Assembly: GCA_016795025.1 (NCBI GenBank)
Contig: JAEUIR010000002.1
Span: 1 to 64,000, forward strand
Direction of reading: 5' to 3'
From: Phycisphaerales bacterium
Lineage (GTDB): Bacteria; Planctomycetota; Phycisphaerae; UBA1845; Fen-1342
DNA: 64,000 nucleotides
The translations under genes and the position numbers were made by a program. This document shows, piece after piece, positions 51,744-61,365 of the stretch (position 1 is its first letter; each line of letters starts with the position of its first letter). The notes below the pieces were generated by a model. It saw only the letters and a list, made by a program, of their open reading frames with translations, had not been told where the DNA came from and made no database searches.

Positions 51744-52025
51744 TTAGGCGTCCGGCTCGCACGTGGCCGTCAGGCTATAGCTCGCGAATTGTTCGACGTA
51801 GAGCTCGGCCCGTTCCTGATGCGTGACCAACACCACGGCGCATCCCGTTTCATGAGCTTCGATCGTGCGCGCCACGGCGTCCAACTCGTTCAGCGGCGTG
51901 AGCTCGATCAGCACACGCACGACGTGATCCACCGTGTTCTTGTCGTCGTTGTGCAGCACGACTTTGAATAGCGGAAGTGTCTGAACAACGCGTTCGGATT
52001 TTGGGAGTGTGATGGCCCCGTTCAT
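51744..52025 (-). CDS. clpS: ATP-dependent Clp protease adaptor ClpS
   Basis: A 93-residue adaptor that hands N-degron substrates to ClpA/ClpC. The core KVVLHNDDKNTVDHVVRVLI holds the HNDD-x-N-x2-DHVV motif for the N-terminal residue pocket, and EAHETGCAVVLVTHQERAEL matches the C-terminal half. The ATG at 52025 has GAGAGGA before it. It converges on the kinase gene, and no clpA is nearby. Confidence 0.92.
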   Translation of the reverse strand: MNGAITLPKSERVVQTLPLFKVVLHNDDKNTVDHVVRVLIELTPLNELDAVARTIEAHETGCAVVLVTHQERAELYVEQFASYSLTATCEPDA

Positions 52026-52211
52026 GAATCCTCTCTCATCCTGGTTATCGCGCAACAGCGGCGCGATGGCGGATATGGCTCATCCGCGACAGTTCTGATT
52101 TCTTCTTTAACTAAGTATCGGCCTTCTGAGCCGTTCGTCAAGAGAAAAGTGCGCGCGCCGTCCGAAAAAACGCGCACAGCGCGCGATCTACGCGCCCCAG
52201 TCCCTGACCGC

Positions 52212-52217
52212 TACAAT
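52212..52217 (+). promoter_or_regulatory. Putative -10 box (TACAAT)
   Basis: GCTACAATCC 51 bases before the ATG at 52268, as in three other leaders of the window. No -35 box was seen. Confidence 0.4.
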
Positions 52218-52267
52218 CCGCCGCTCTGGATTCGCAGACCCGGGCGTCGCCCTCGAGGAATTGCACC

Positions 52268-53401
52268 ATGCGATTGATTGCTGCCATCATATTCTCCGCC
52301 GGTTTGCTGGCGCTGCCAACCACGCCTCTACGGGCACAGGAAACCACGCCACCGACGCCCGCGCCATCGCCGCTCGACGCCTTGCGGACCAAGACCGGCC
52401 TGACCGACGAGGATCGCGCCGCGATCCGCAATTGGGTGTCGCCGCGCACCGCCGCACTGGTGTCAGATTCTCCCGGAAACGCTTTTTCGGAATTGCGTGG
52501 AGCCGCGACGGGGGCGTCCGCGGACTTTCGTGGCGCGTTCGCGACGGCCTGCATCGACCAGACCCGTGCAGCCTACAAAAACGCGAGCGTGCGAGCGGCC
52601 TCGCAGCTCATTACGCTCGTACACTCCATACCGGACGCCCCCCTGGACGCCGCCACCGCGCTGCTTTTCGAAGCGCTCAAGGACGATCGACCCAGCGTCC
52701 GAACGGCCGCAGCCACGGGCCTGCGCGACTTGCGCCAACGCATCGCGACGGCCGGTGCGGCCGCTTTGAGCGCCGATTTGGGAGCGCTGCGCGATGCGGC
52801 CAAGCGAGAAAGCGCCGATGCCGTATTGAAAATGATCTACCACGCGATGAACTTTCCCGACGCCATTCCGAATCCGCCCGAGCCGAGAGCCAACGCACAG
52901 GCAATCCTTGAAGTGCTCGATGCACGCGCCGCATTGTACGAGTCCGGCAAATCTCGCACGGAGAGCGCCGATGCAGCCGGGCTTCGCGCCATCGGCATGC
53001 CCGGACCCTCCGGCTCTGCCGCGCTGATAGCGGCGCTCGACGACGCCGAGCGAAAGCGCCTGAGCATCGCGGCCGGAAAGATGCTTCGCCATGCTGTGCG
53101 GCGCTATGTCAGCGGCCCTCAGCCGCTCATCGAGGTCCGCGCTAAGACACGTAATCCGCAGGTGGCTGACCAGCGCGACCGCGTTGAATTGCTCATTGAG
53201 GAATCCGAGCGGCTGCTGGGGGAACTGCTGCAACTCAAGCCGCCCCCGGCCGCTTTTGAACGCATCCGCCGCGGCCGCAACGCGACGGAAATCGTAATCG
53301 AAGTGAACAAATGGGCTGACAAGCTACAGGAAACCGCGAACGTCGACGTCCATGTCGAAGCGCCGTCGGACGATTCTGGCGAGAAAAATTCCGGTGGTTG
53401 A
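52268..53401 (+). CDS. Exported helical protein of unknown function
   Basis: Signal peptide (IAAIIFSAGLLALPTTPLRA-Q), then a Pro-rich stretch and about 300 mostly helical residues. ALFEALKDDRPSVRTAAATG and RDLRQRIATAGAAALSADLG look like HEAT-type repeats. The last 60 residues end in a charged tail. It probably works as a periplasmic or envelope scaffold; no partner is evident. A TACAAT box lies upstream. Confidence 0.72.
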   Translation: MRLIAAIIFSAGLLALPTTPLRAQETTPPTPAPSPLDALRTKTGLTDEDRAAIRNWVSPRTAALVSDSPGNAFSELRGAATGASADFRGAFATACIDQTRAAYKNASVRAASQLITLVHSIPDAPLDAATALLFEALKDDRPSVRTAAATGLRDLRQRIATAGAAALSADLGALRDAAKRESADAVLKMIYHAMNFPDAIPNPPEPRANAQAILEVLDARAALYESGKSRTESADAAGLRAIGMPGPSGSAALIAALDDAERKRLSIAAGKMLRHAVRRYVSGPQPLIEVRAKTRNPQVADQRDRVELLIEESERLLGELLQLKPPPAAFERIRRGRNATEIVIEVNKWADKLQETANVDVHVEAPSDDSGEKNSGG

Positions 53402-53437
53402 TCCCGGGCCGCGTCCGTCGCTGGAAAGCGAGGGCGG

Positions 53438-54613
53438 TCAGCGCGACTCGCCGGGCGGCTCCGGTTCGCCGCGCAACTGATGGATTCGTTTGCCGATTTG
53501 GTGAGCCAAGTCTCCGACATCTACATCCGAATCGACCCAGAACACGCCGTAGCGTTCCGACAGCCCGCCGTAGAGCACATATCCCAGCAACCCGGCTAAT
53601 TCGTTCGCTTCCTGCGTTTCCTTCGAGGTCGCCGATCGCAGCGCGCCGGCACTCGATCGCTGTTGTTGTTGCGCAAGCGCCCAGCTCGAAAATCCGGCGG
53701 CCGCCTCGCGTTCACGCAGCGTTGCGGAGGCGAGCATTTCGCGATCGTGGAACAAGTACGCCGTCCAACCGGCTCGTCGCACCACGCGCGTGACGCACAG
53801 AAACGCGCCGTGCCGCACCGGCTTCGCAAAACGCCATTCGCGCTTCCACCGCTGCGCAAAATCCGTCTGCTGCTTGATGAGCGCCGCCCGCTCAAAGCGC
53901 CGCGCGCTCGCTTCTTCGCGCATGCGGTCGTCGGCCTTTGCGATCCAGCCGTCGATCCCACCCCGCGCAAATTCCCACGCGGCACGCGTTCGCGCGATGT
54001 AATCCGACGCTGGCGCTGACCCGTCGCACGGCGCATCGCAACGGCCCATGTCGGCATATGCGCAGCGCGTGCCGCACGGGGCCCGGCGCACCTGCTCCGG
54101 ATAGCGGCAGAGGTCGAACAAATCCCACAGGCCTTCGAGCGCCGCCTGAGCAGCGGAGCGCGTCGGAAACGGTCCGATCAGTTCCGCGCTGCCCTGATAT
54201 GGATGCTGCGTGACTCGAAACTCGGGAATCTCCGCGGCGAGATCGATCGAAAGAAAATCAGCGGGGCCGAAGGCGAGTTGCTCGCGATAGTGTTCGGGAT
54301 GCACGAGCCGCGCCGCCCGCCAATGCAGATAGCGGGTTTCAATGGCGTCTCGGGCTTCGACGAATCGCACGCCGCGCGCCACCGCCCCGAGATCAGCGCG
54401 ACGCGCGCTCGCGGCTTCCTGAAGCCGCGCCTGAACCGCCACGCGAAGTTGCTGCGTGATTCCAAGCTGAATTGCAACGCCATCGCCAGATACCAACAGG
54501 AACACCGCCGGCCGATTCGGAATCGCCGCCAGCGCCGTTGAATGGTCCTGGCCTTCCCACGAAATGGACTGCGGCAGAATCGCCGTCAGGCCGGGATCAG
54601 AAGCGTCTGGCAT
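53438..54613 (-). CDS. UvrC/Cho-like protein with degenerate GIY-YIG region
   Basis: A 391-residue protein built like the N-terminal half of UvrC. The GIY-YIG region is changed: AVFLLVSGDGVAIQLGITQQ stands where GVYLM...VIYVGKAKNLR is expected, so the catalytic Tyr and Lys are gone. Then GPFPTRSAAQAALEGLWDLF (UvrC: GPFP...A...L..LF), a Cys-rich linker (CRYPEQVRRAPCGTRC and MGRCDAPC, as in the UvrC QIGRCLAPC region) and a UVR-like FERAALIKQQ. The RNase H-like and HhH parts of UvrC are absent. It may bind DNA or nucleotide-excision proteins without cutting. It lies 12 bases after the fabZ-like gene in the same direction. Confidence 0.75.
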   Translation of the reverse strand: MPDASDPGLTAILPQSISWEGQDHSTALAAIPNRPAVFLLVSGDGVAIQLGITQQLRVAVQARLQEAASARRADLGAVARGVRFVEARDAIETRYLHWRAARLVHPEHYREQLAFGPADFLSIDLAAEIPEFRVTQHPYQGSAELIGPFPTRSAAQAALEGLWDLFDLCRYPEQVRRAPCGTRCAYADMGRCDAPCDGSAPASDYIARTRAAWEFARGGIDGWIAKADDRMREEASARRFERAALIKQQTDFAQRWKREWRFAKPVRHGAFLCVTRVVRRAGWTAYLFHDREMLASATLREREAAAGFSSWALAQQQQRSSAGALRSATSKETQEANELAGLLGYVLYGGLSERYGVFWVDSDVDVGDLAHQIGKRIHQLRGEPEPPGESR

Positions 54614-54625
54614 GGCCGCGTCCGG

Positions 54626-55105
54626 CTAATAATTGATTAACATTCCGGTGATGACCCCCTCGAATACCATCGTCGTTCCCACGAAGCCCTGACACGCACA
54701 AATCGTGCGACGCCGCTTGATGTCGAGGCCTTTGGCGATCATCACCAGACGCGCGGGCGGCAACACCATGCCGCGGAATTTCACTTCATCCAACCCCGCG
54801 AATCCCAGGAACCCGGGCTCCGCTAGCAGCGTCTTGTGTAGAAAACTGGCGAGCTGCGCGGCGCACTCCACCTGCAACACGCCGGGAAACAGCGGCCGCC
54901 CCGGGATATGCCCGCGGGCCCACCAGTCGTCAGGCCGAACTTCCACATAACCGCCAAACAGGCGCTGTTCGCGATCGATGTGGGTCACCGCGTGCAGCAA
55001 TGAAAACTCGTATCGCTGCGGATTCAACCGACCGATTGCTTCGCGGTCAACCAGGATATCGCCATTCGCAACCAACAGCGGGTCGATGAGAGGTGGTGGG
55101 GGCAC
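54626..55105 (-). CDS. fabZ: 3-hydroxyacyl-ACP dehydratase (FabZ-type hot-dog fold)
   Basis: A 159-residue hot-dog enzyme. The active site is H66 in ARGHIPGRPLFPGVLQVE, with Glu80 in the same block, as in FabZ (H..P..P..PG....E). FAGLDEVKFRGMVLPPARLV matches the second conserved strand. It would remove water from 3-hydroxyacyl-ACP in fatty acid or lipid A acyl chain synthesis. It lies between the histone H1-like gene (42 bases upstream) and the UvrC-like gene (12 bases downstream), a probable three-gene unit. It could be a specialised paralogue and not the housekeeping FabZ. Confidence 0.85.
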   Translation of the reverse strand: MPPPPLIDPLLVANGDILVDREAIGRLNPQRYEFSLLHAVTHIDREQRLFGGYVEVRPDDWWARGHIPGRPLFPGVLQVECAAQLASFLHKTLLAEPGFLGFAGLDEVKFRGMVLPPARLVMIAKGLDIKRRRTICACQGFVGTTMVFEGVITGMLINY

Positions 55106-55147
55106 GCGAGAGCCTTCTCCGATCTTGACAAGACGGATTTTCGAGCG

Positions 55148-55345
55148 TCACTGGGGCTGGGCTGGAGGCGTGTCTTCCGGCCCGCGAAGATCCAGCAGGC
55201 GCTTGCGAATCGACTGCGCAAGATTCTTGATTTCCTGCATGGTCTTCCGTACCCGCGTCCCGGCGGCTTTGTTTCCGCCAAGCGCTTTAAGCACATCTTC
55301 CCCGACGTCGTCAACCATGCGCTTTAATTCATCATATTGCTGCAT
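55148..55345 (-). CDS. Histone H1-like (Hc1-type) protein
   Basis: A 65-residue charged protein: YDELKRMVDDVGEDVLKALG, GNKAAGTRVRKTMQEIKNLA, QSIRKRLLDL. The GNKAAGTRVRK block is typical of the histone H1-like proteins of planctomycetes and chlamydiae. It is probably a nucleoid protein. AGGAG lies nine bases upstream of the ATG. The gap 55346-55490 shows no gene. Confidence 0.85.
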   Translation of the reverse strand: MQQYDELKRMVDDVGEDVLKALGGNKAAGTRVRKTMQEIKNLAQSIRKRLLDLRGPEDTPPAQPQ

Positions 55346-55490
55346 CGAAAGGCTCCTGCGACGTCATTGCCACGAGTAAAGTCGCTCGCCGGGAGCGCTT
55401 GCGGCATGAATCTCTGCGGCGCGGCTCGCTTTTGCACCGCTTTATCGGCGATTATTAGCAACTGCGCCTGCGTACGCAAGCGCCAAAAAC

Positions 55491-56393
55491 TTACCGCGCC
55501 GACCGGCCCCAATCCGCGCGAAATCCCAGCGACAACCCAAATAGCGCCACGCCAATCAGAATAATGGCAGCGCTTGCCGCGATATTATAGCCGATCGAAA
55601 CCACCAGTCCGCCAACCCCGGCGAGAACTCCGGCACCTGCGGCGTACCATAAGACCTGCCCCGCGCTGCGCGCCAGGTTGCGAGCCGTTGCGGCCGGCAC
55701 CACCAGCAACGCCGTCACCAGCAGCAATCCGCTGATTCGGATCGTCGCAGTGACCACCAGTACGACCAGAACCGCGAACAAATAGTCATACGCCCGCGTG
55801 GCGACACCGCGTGTGCGAGCTAGGTCGAGGTTCAATCCGACGAGCAGCAATCGGTTGTAAGCGATGGTCATGAAAACGCTTACACAGATCGCCAACAACA
55901 ACGCGATTCGCAGATCCGCCTGGTCGACCGTTAACACGTCGCCATATAGAAACGACGCAAAGTCCCGCTGAAATCGCGGGTCGAATCGAATGATCGCAAT
56001 GCCCAACGCCATCACGCCGGCAAACGCCACACCGATGATCGTGTCAGTCCCCAATTCGGTTCGCCGTTTGGCCGCTGTGATGAGCAATCCAACGACGATC
56101 GCCAGGGCGACCAGCGTCAAGCGCGGATCAACCCACGCCAAACCGGCCGAAACCGCCAAAAAACCGAGCGCGACGCCCGCAAAGGCGGAGTGTGAAATCG
56201 CATCGGAGAAAAAAGCCATGCGAAAATTCACCACATACACTCCGACCATGCCGCAAACCGGCGCCACGAGAAGCACCGTCAGCAGCGCACGGCGGATGAA
56301 GCCGGCCTCGACCGCCTCAAAAGGCAGCGCCCCGATCGCGGTCAACAACCCGCTGATCACCGCGTCAAACAACCATAGTGCCGCTTCCATCAT
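55491..56393 (-). CDS. znuB: Metal (zinc/manganese) ABC transporter permease
   Basis: A 300-residue ABC-3 type permease with about eight membrane helices. MVGVYVVNFRMAFFSDAISH, SAFAGVALGFLAV and DTIIGVAFAGVMALGIAII are family landmarks. The ATG at 56393 overlaps the ATPase stop by four bases (ATGA). The zinc choice rests on the His-rich partners; manganese or iron cannot be excluded. Confidence 0.9.
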   Translation of the reverse strand: MMEAALWLFDAVISGLLTAIGALPFEAVEAGFIRRALLTVLLVAPVCGMVGVYVVNFRMAFFSDAISHSAFAGVALGFLAVSAGLAWVDPRLTLVALAIVVGLLITAAKRRTELGTDTIIGVAFAGVMALGIAIIRFDPRFQRDFASFLYGDVLTVDQADLRIALLLAICVSVFMTIAYNRLLLVGLNLDLARTRGVATRAYDYLFAVLVVLVVTATIRISGLLLVTALLVVPAATARNLARSAGQVLWYAAGAGVLAGVGGLVVSIGYNIAASAAIILIGVALFGLSLGFRADWGRSAR

Positions 56394-57265
56394 GCCTGAT
56401 TCGGCTCCTGCGGCACAGCGGAATGTGAATGCAAATGCCCGTGAGAATCTGCGTGCGAATGTCCGCAGCCGTGTTGCTCGTCGCAATGTGCGTGCGCGTG
56501 GCCGTGCGGACCATGATCGTACAGCACAATGTGATCGCCGAACACGCGGCGGATGTTGTCCGGCGTGAGGGTTTTTGACGGGTTGCCCTCACATTGAACG
56601 ACACCGTCGTTGATGCACACGACATGGTCCGCGTGTTGCGTGACAAAGCTCTGATCGTGCGAGACGATCACGATGGTCATGCGTTGCGTCACGCGCAACT
56701 GCACCAGCAGATCGCAGAATAGCTGCTCGCCCACCATGTCGATTCCGGCAACCGGCTCATCAAGCAACAACAGCCGGGGGTCGCCCAACAGCGCCAGCGC
56801 CAGCAATACCCGCTGAAATTCTCCGCCCGACAGCTTACCCAGCGGCAGCCGCGCCAGACGATCCGCCCCCACCAGCCGCAGCTTCTCGTGCGCCTGCGCG
56901 GCCGCGCGGTGTGACGCGCCTAGAAACAGCGGTCGCCGCTGACGGTCCGCACAAAGCAAATCAGTCACGGTAATAGGCGATCCGCGATCAAAGTCCAGCC
57001 TTTGCGGCACATAGGCGGCGCGCGGCATGCGGCCTGACTCGTCGGGCGCGAATTCGACATGGCCGGAGAATGGCGTTAACCCCAGCATGGCCTTGAGAAG
57101 CGTTGTTTTTCCCGCACCGTTTGGCCCGATCAGCGCGTTGATTCCCGCCTGCACGAAAAAGGCGTTGATGTCGCTCAGCACGGTCACGCCGCTCAAAGCG
57201 ACGCGCACGCCTCGCATGCGAACGGCCGCATCGGCGTCGCGCGTAGCCATGAGGGTTCGTGCCAT
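56390..57265 (-). CDS. znuC: Zinc ABC transporter ATP-binding protein with His-rich tail
   Basis: A 291-residue ABC ATPase. Walker A GPNGAGKT at about residues 47-54, signature LSGGEFQR, Walker B LLLLDEPVAGID, switch His in VIVSHD. After the normal end there is a tail of about 40 residues rich in His, Cys and acidic residues (HGHAHAHCDEQHGCGHSHAD), unusual for the ATPase and likely to bind zinc. I chose the ATG at 57265, ten bases after the znuA stop; ATG 57334 would overlap znuA. It is coupled to the permease by ATGA. Confidence 0.9.
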   Translation of the reverse strand: MARTLMATRDADAAVRMRGVRVALSGVTVLSDINAFFVQAGINALIGPNGAGKTTLLKAMLGLTPFSGHVEFAPDESGRMPRAAYVPQRLDFDRGSPITVTDLLCADRQRRPLFLGASHRAAAQAHEKLRLVGADRLARLPLGKLSGGEFQRVLLALALLGDPRLLLLDEPVAGIDMVGEQLFCDLLVQLRVTQRMTIVIVSHDQSFVTQHADHVVCINDGVVQCEGNPSKTLTPDNIRRVFGDHIVLYDHGPHGHAHAHCDEQHGCGHSHADSHGHLHSHSAVPQEPNQA

Positions 57266-57275
57266 GTGTGCGAGT

Positions 57276-58220
57276 TTAGCGGGGGCAAAGATCGCGAGCG
57301 AGCACGGCGAGGTTCTTTCGCATGGCCGATTCATACAGATCGACCGCGGGGATCGCTTGATCTGTCTGCGTCAGCGCGTCGAGCGTGATGAGCGTGATAT
57401 TGTGCTCTTTGGCGAGCGTTGCGGCGATGCGATCGCGTCGCCCGGATTCGACAATGATCGCAACGGCGTTGTGTTTTTTGATATCGTTTGAGATGGCCAG
57501 CAATTCGGCGGCGGATTCGCCCTCGCCCTCGTGGCCCGGAACGCGAGTGACGATATCCAGCTTCAGGTCAGCCAGCAGATACTCTACAGCTTCACCCGCG
57601 ACGACTTTCTTGCCGGCGATTTTCGCCGCCAATTCATCCACCTCGCCGGCGACCGCCTGAATGCGCTTCGCATACGCGGCCTGATTCGCCGCGACTTTCT
57701 TTGAGCGCTCGTCGCCGGCGTCGATCAATTGCCGGCCGAGCGGTTCGATCATCTTCAGATACTCGCGCGGCGACATCCACACGTGCGGATTTTTTGCGTG
57801 GGCGTGGTCATGGTCGTGCGCATGGCCGCACGGCAGCTCGCGCAGGACGCACGAGTCCGAAAGCGTGATGAACTTCGCGGCGGTGAGTTGCCTGCGCAGC
57901 TTATCGAGAAACCCCTCCATGCCCGCGCCGATCGCGACGACATGCGTGGCGGAGTCGAGTCGGCGGCGGTCGGCGGGCGTAAGGCTGTAGCTGTGCGGAC
58001 AGCCGAGCGCCGGGTCGAGAAGCATCCTGACAGACACATCCGGCACGCCATCGGTGAGATTCACGCTCGCGAGATACGCCGGGAGCACCGTTGCGACTAC
58101 ATTGCGCTGGGCCGACATCCCGGCCGGCTGGCTTTGCTGCGCAGGAGAAAACGCCGGATACAACAGGAAGACCATTGTCGCGAAAGTTGCGCTTCGATGT
58201 GCATGGGTTGACGTAATCAT
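57276..58220 (-). CDS. znuA: Zinc ABC transporter substrate-binding protein
   Basis: A 314-residue cluster A-I binding protein. Signal-peptide-like start (SATFATMVFLLYPAFSPAQQ). Metal ligands are expected at His in GCPHSYSLTPAD, His in KNPHVWMSPREY, and further in the second lobe (RVPGHEGEG, where zinc proteins have a His). The charged loop CGHAHDHDHAHAKNPH is typical of zinc and not manganese binders. It is the first gene of znuA-znuC-znuB. No clear Zur site was seen in the 171-base gap upstream. Confidence 0.9.
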   Translation of the reverse strand: MITSTHAHRSATFATMVFLLYPAFSPAQQSQPAGMSAQRNVVATVLPAYLASVNLTDGVPDVSVRMLLDPALGCPHSYSLTPADRRRLDSATHVVAIGAGMEGFLDKLRRQLTAAKFITLSDSCVLRELPCGHAHDHDHAHAKNPHVWMSPREYLKMIEPLGRQLIDAGDERSKKVAANQAAYAKRIQAVAGEVDELAAKIAGKKVVAGEAVEYLLADLKLDIVTRVPGHEGEGESAAELLAISNDIKKHNAVAIIVESGRRDRIAATLAKEHNITLITLDALTQTDQAIPAVDLYESAMRKNLAVLARDLCPR

Positions 58221-58391
58221 GATTCGTCTCTCGCAATCTGCCGCTGGGGTCAGAGTTCCCTGAATGGTATACGGCCGGCGGTGCGCGGGGTTCTGTGTGG
58301 TTGTAACCGGCGGGTGCGGCGAGTGCGGGTGGAAGCAGCGCGGAAGGCCCGATTCGCCCTCCGCGCGGGATTCCACGCGCACGCAGCTTCG

Positions 58392-60452
58392 CTACCGCGA
58401 CTGTTTCGCGTCGCCGCGGGCGAAGATGCTCGCGACATAGTTGAGCACGTCGGTCGCGCTGGTTTCGTTATAGCCGAAGAACTTGATCAGGCGCTGCTTC
58501 ACGACGTCGAGCTTGGCCTGCGTTTCGTCGTCGATCACGCCGCTAACCACGTTCTTGAGCTTGATCGTGTCGCGAGCGTCTTCGAACAGCTTCAGCTCCA
58601 GCGCCTTCAGCAAGCGCGCGTTGCTGTGGTATTCGAACTTCTTGCCGTCCAGCGCCAGCGCGCCGATGTAATTCATGATCTCCTGGCGGAAATCGTCCTT
58701 ACGGCTCTCGGGAATGTCGATCTTTTCCTCAATGCTCCGCATCAGACGCTCATCCGGCTCTTCGTCGCGCCCGGTGTACTTGTTTCGCACTTTCTCACGC
58801 TGCGTGTAGGCGCGCACGTTTTCAATGTAATTCGCCGCCAGCCGGGCGATGGCATCCTCGTCGGCGGAAATGGCCCGCTGCACCTCGGCCTTCAGCGTAT
58901 CCTCATATTCGTCGCGCACGACGCTGAGCAGCTCTTTGTAGACCTTCTTGAGCTCCTCGTCGGTCAGCAGGCTGTGATGGTCGAGGCCGTTCTCCAGCTC
59001 GTTGAGCGCCATGAACGGGTTGATGCAGCGATCCTGCTGCGCCTGTTCACTGACCAGCGCGTTTGAAATCTTGTCCTGAATGTAGCGCGGGCTGATGCCC
59101 TGCATGCCCTCGCGCGAGGCCTCTTCGCGCAGTTCGCGCACGCTGTCCTCGGTAAAACCCGGAATCATCTTGCCGTCATACAGCTTCAGCTTCTGAAGCA
59201 GCGACAGACCGGCCTTCTTGGGCTCGTCCAGTCGCGTCAACACCGCCCACATGGCCGCGACCTCGATCGTGTGCGGCGCGATGTGAATGCCGCGAACGCG
59301 CTCCTTGTTGAAGTCCTTGTTGTAAATCTTGATTTCATCGCTGAGGCGCGTGTTGTACGGCACGTCGATCTTGATGGTGCGATCGCGAAACGCCTCCATC
59401 AGTTCGTTGCTTTGAAGCTTCTTGTATTCCGGCTCGTTTGTGTGGCCGAGAATGACCTCGTCGATGTCGGTCTGGGCAAATTTCTTCGGCTTGATCGTGT
59501 GTTCCTGCGTGGCGCCGAGCAGATCGTAAAGAAACGCGACATCGAGCTTCAGAATCTCAATGAACTCGCAAATGCCTCGGTTTGCGATGTTCAATTCGCC
59601 GTCGAAGTTGAAGGCTCGCGGATCGCTGTCGCTGCCATATTGCGCGATCTTGCGATAGTTGATGTCGCCGGTGAGTTCGGGCGAATCCTGGTTCTTCTCG
59701 TCCTTGGGCTGGAACGTGCCGATGCCGCGGCGGTCCTTCTCGCTGAGAATGATGCGGCGCACCGAGACATGTTCAACCACTTTGCGCCAATCCCCGTTGT
59801 AGCGGATCAGCAGCTCTTCGAACATGCGGCGGCAGAACGGATCGAGATCGCCTTCGACGCGCACATGCTTGTCATCCGGAAGATCCGCATTGATCTTCGC
59901 CAGAATCTCGCGCCGCGCCCGAATCGGAATGAGTTTCAGCGGCTCTTCGTGCATCGGGCACGTAAAGCGCGTGGTGTTGCCGGTTTCGTCAGGCGCGTTC
60001 CACGAAAACGTATACAACGCGCCTTCGTCGGTCTGCGAGTAATGCTCCAACCCTTTTTTCAGCAAGCGCGCCAGCGTGCTCTTGCTGGAGCCCACCGGCC
60101 CGTGCAACAACAGGATGCGCCGCTCCGTGCCATAGCCCCGCGACGCGGATTTGAAAAAATCGACCAGACGCATGATCGCGCTATCCAGCCCGAAAATGGC
60201 GTCCGCGCCGTTGTCGATTGGATCGTCAAAAAACGTGTAGTGAACATAATCCTGTTTCAAATACGAGTAACGCCGGCTGCCATACGACAGGATCATGTCA
60301 TACACACGCTGAAACGCATTTCGCGCGATATGCGGCTTGGCGGCCACAAGGTCGAGATAGTCGTAGAACGATCCCTCCCAGTGCTGCTGGCGAAATCGAT
60401 CGCTGTCCAAATGGCGATCCACGATGGCGAGCAGATCTTTGCGGTCCGGCAT
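58392..60452 (-). CDS. prkA: PrkA-type serine protein kinase (AAA+ domain)
   Basis: A 686-residue protein, full length for PrkA/YeaG. The P-loop is GPVGSSKST (about 118-126) in an AAA-like domain, with the PrkA-specific [40 protein letters not shown] and the C-terminal [20 protein letters not shown]. In other bacteria PrkA works with YeaH and SpoVR in stationary phase or sporulation; neither is next to it here. The ATG at 60452 is the start that matches the family ([15 protein letters not shown]). The gap 60453-60707 shows no gene. Confidence 0.92.
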   Translation of the reverse strand: MPDRKDLLAIVDRHLDSDRFRQQHWEGSFYDYLDLVAAKPHIARNAFQRVYDMILSYGSRRYSYLKQDYVHYTFFDDPIDNGADAIFGLDSAIMRLVDFFKSASRGYGTERRILLLHGPVGSSKSTLARLLKKGLEHYSQTDEGALYTFSWNAPDETGNTTRFTCPMHEEPLKLIPIRARREILAKINADLPDDKHVRVEGDLDPFCRRMFEELLIRYNGDWRKVVEHVSVRRIILSEKDRRGIGTFQPKDEKNQDSPELTGDINYRKIAQYGSDSDPRAFNFDGELNIANRGICEFIEILKLDVAFLYDLLGATQEHTIKPKKFAQTDIDEVILGHTNEPEYKKLQSNELMEAFRDRTIKIDVPYNTRLSDEIKIYNKDFNKERVRGIHIAPHTIEVAAMWAVLTRLDEPKKAGLSLLQKLKLYDGKMIPGFTEDSVRELREEASREGMQGISPRYIQDKISNALVSEQAQQDRCINPFMALNELENGLDHHSLLTDEELKKVYKELLSVVRDEYEDTLKAEVQRAISADEDAIARLAANYIENVRAYTQREKVRNKYTGRDEEPDERLMRSIEEKIDIPESRKDDFRQEIMNYIGALALDGKKFEYHSNARLLKALELKLFEDARDTIKLKNVVSGVIDDETQAKLDVVKQRLIKFFGYNETSATDVLNYVASIFARGDAKQSR

Positions 60453-60707
60453 TGCGAGTCTCCAAACGCGTCCAGCTGATTTCGCCGGAACAGCATCGCG
60501 TTTCAAATCAGCATGCGCGGCTCTTGTCGGAGCCCGGTTGACAACCGTTCGACCAACGCCGCGGTGATCCGATAAATGCTAGGAATCCACCACGCGACAG
60601 TCAACGCACTGTTATCACCAATCGACTCATTCAGCTATCGGCCGGATTTTCGGGCAAATTGCACATCCGCCAGGCGTGCGTAACAACTAGCGGTGCCGAA
60701 AACACGC

Positions 60708-61175
60708 TTAGGGCGCGCCGGCAGGTGCAGTGGTGGTGGGCGTGGCGCCGGGCCTGGCCGCGGCATAAGAACCAACATCCGCGCTTCGGCACTTCGGGCA
60801 AACGCGCTGCGTGCCGCTTGGTTCCGGAACAAATCCAAATCCGCAGTTCTCGGCGCGACAAATCCACAGCTCGCGCAAGGCATGCGCACCGCATTTTGTG
60901 CATTTCAGCGGAAAGCGTTGTCCGCTATGGAGCCGCTCGGTCGTTTCAAATTGACAAGACACGCAGCGCAGGCATACCAGCGACGTGGTCCCGGGAGAGC
61001 TGACTCGCGGCGGCCAGAGCCACCAGGCCAGCAATCCAGCGACGCCGATCAACAGAGCGCCGCTCAGCGCGATCAGAACCCGCTTTCTCCGCGTCTTCCG
61101 CACGAGCAAGCCGATCGCGACTTCGCCTTTCGCAGAAAGAACGGATCGATAATCAATCAGCCGAGTGTCTGGCAT
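60708..61175 (-). CDS. Small membrane protein with zinc-ribbon motifs
   Basis: 155 residues: a basic N-terminal part, one membrane helix (VLIALSGALLIGVAGLLAWW) and a domain with cysteine pairs CLRC-x2-C, CTKC, CRAENC and CPKC, enough for two zinc ribbons. The end is Ala/Pro/Thr-rich. Function unknown. It is divergent from the coiled-coil gene at 61366. Confidence 0.7.
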   Translation of the reverse strand: MPDTRLIDYRSVLSAKGEVAIGLLVRKTRRKRVLIALSGALLIGVAGLLAWWLWPPRVSSPGTTSLVCLRCVSCQFETTERLHSGQRFPLKCTKCGAHALRELWICRAENCGFGFVPEPSGTQRVCPKCRSADVGSYAAARPGATPTTTAPAGAP

Positions 61176-61365
61176 CGCCGTAAGAATTCCGGGGGCTATA
61201 AGTACTCAATTCGAACTCCTGCCGCAGTGGATTATATCAGGATCACCGGCACGCAAATTGGAAGCTGCCCGGAACTCCCTGCGCGTCATAAACAGAACCG
61301 AGTATCCGGCCGCGGACGACATATTGAATAATGGCATTAGCGTCGAGTGCGGCACGGCGGCGTCT

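Noticed and set aside
58221-58391. Zur box upstream of the zinc transporter
   Set aside because: No convincing AT-rich palindrome was found; GGTATAC near 58265 is too short to call.
59271-60479. Antisense frame of 402 codons over the PrkA gene
   Set aside because: It is the mirror of a highly conserved protein; no family features or start signal.
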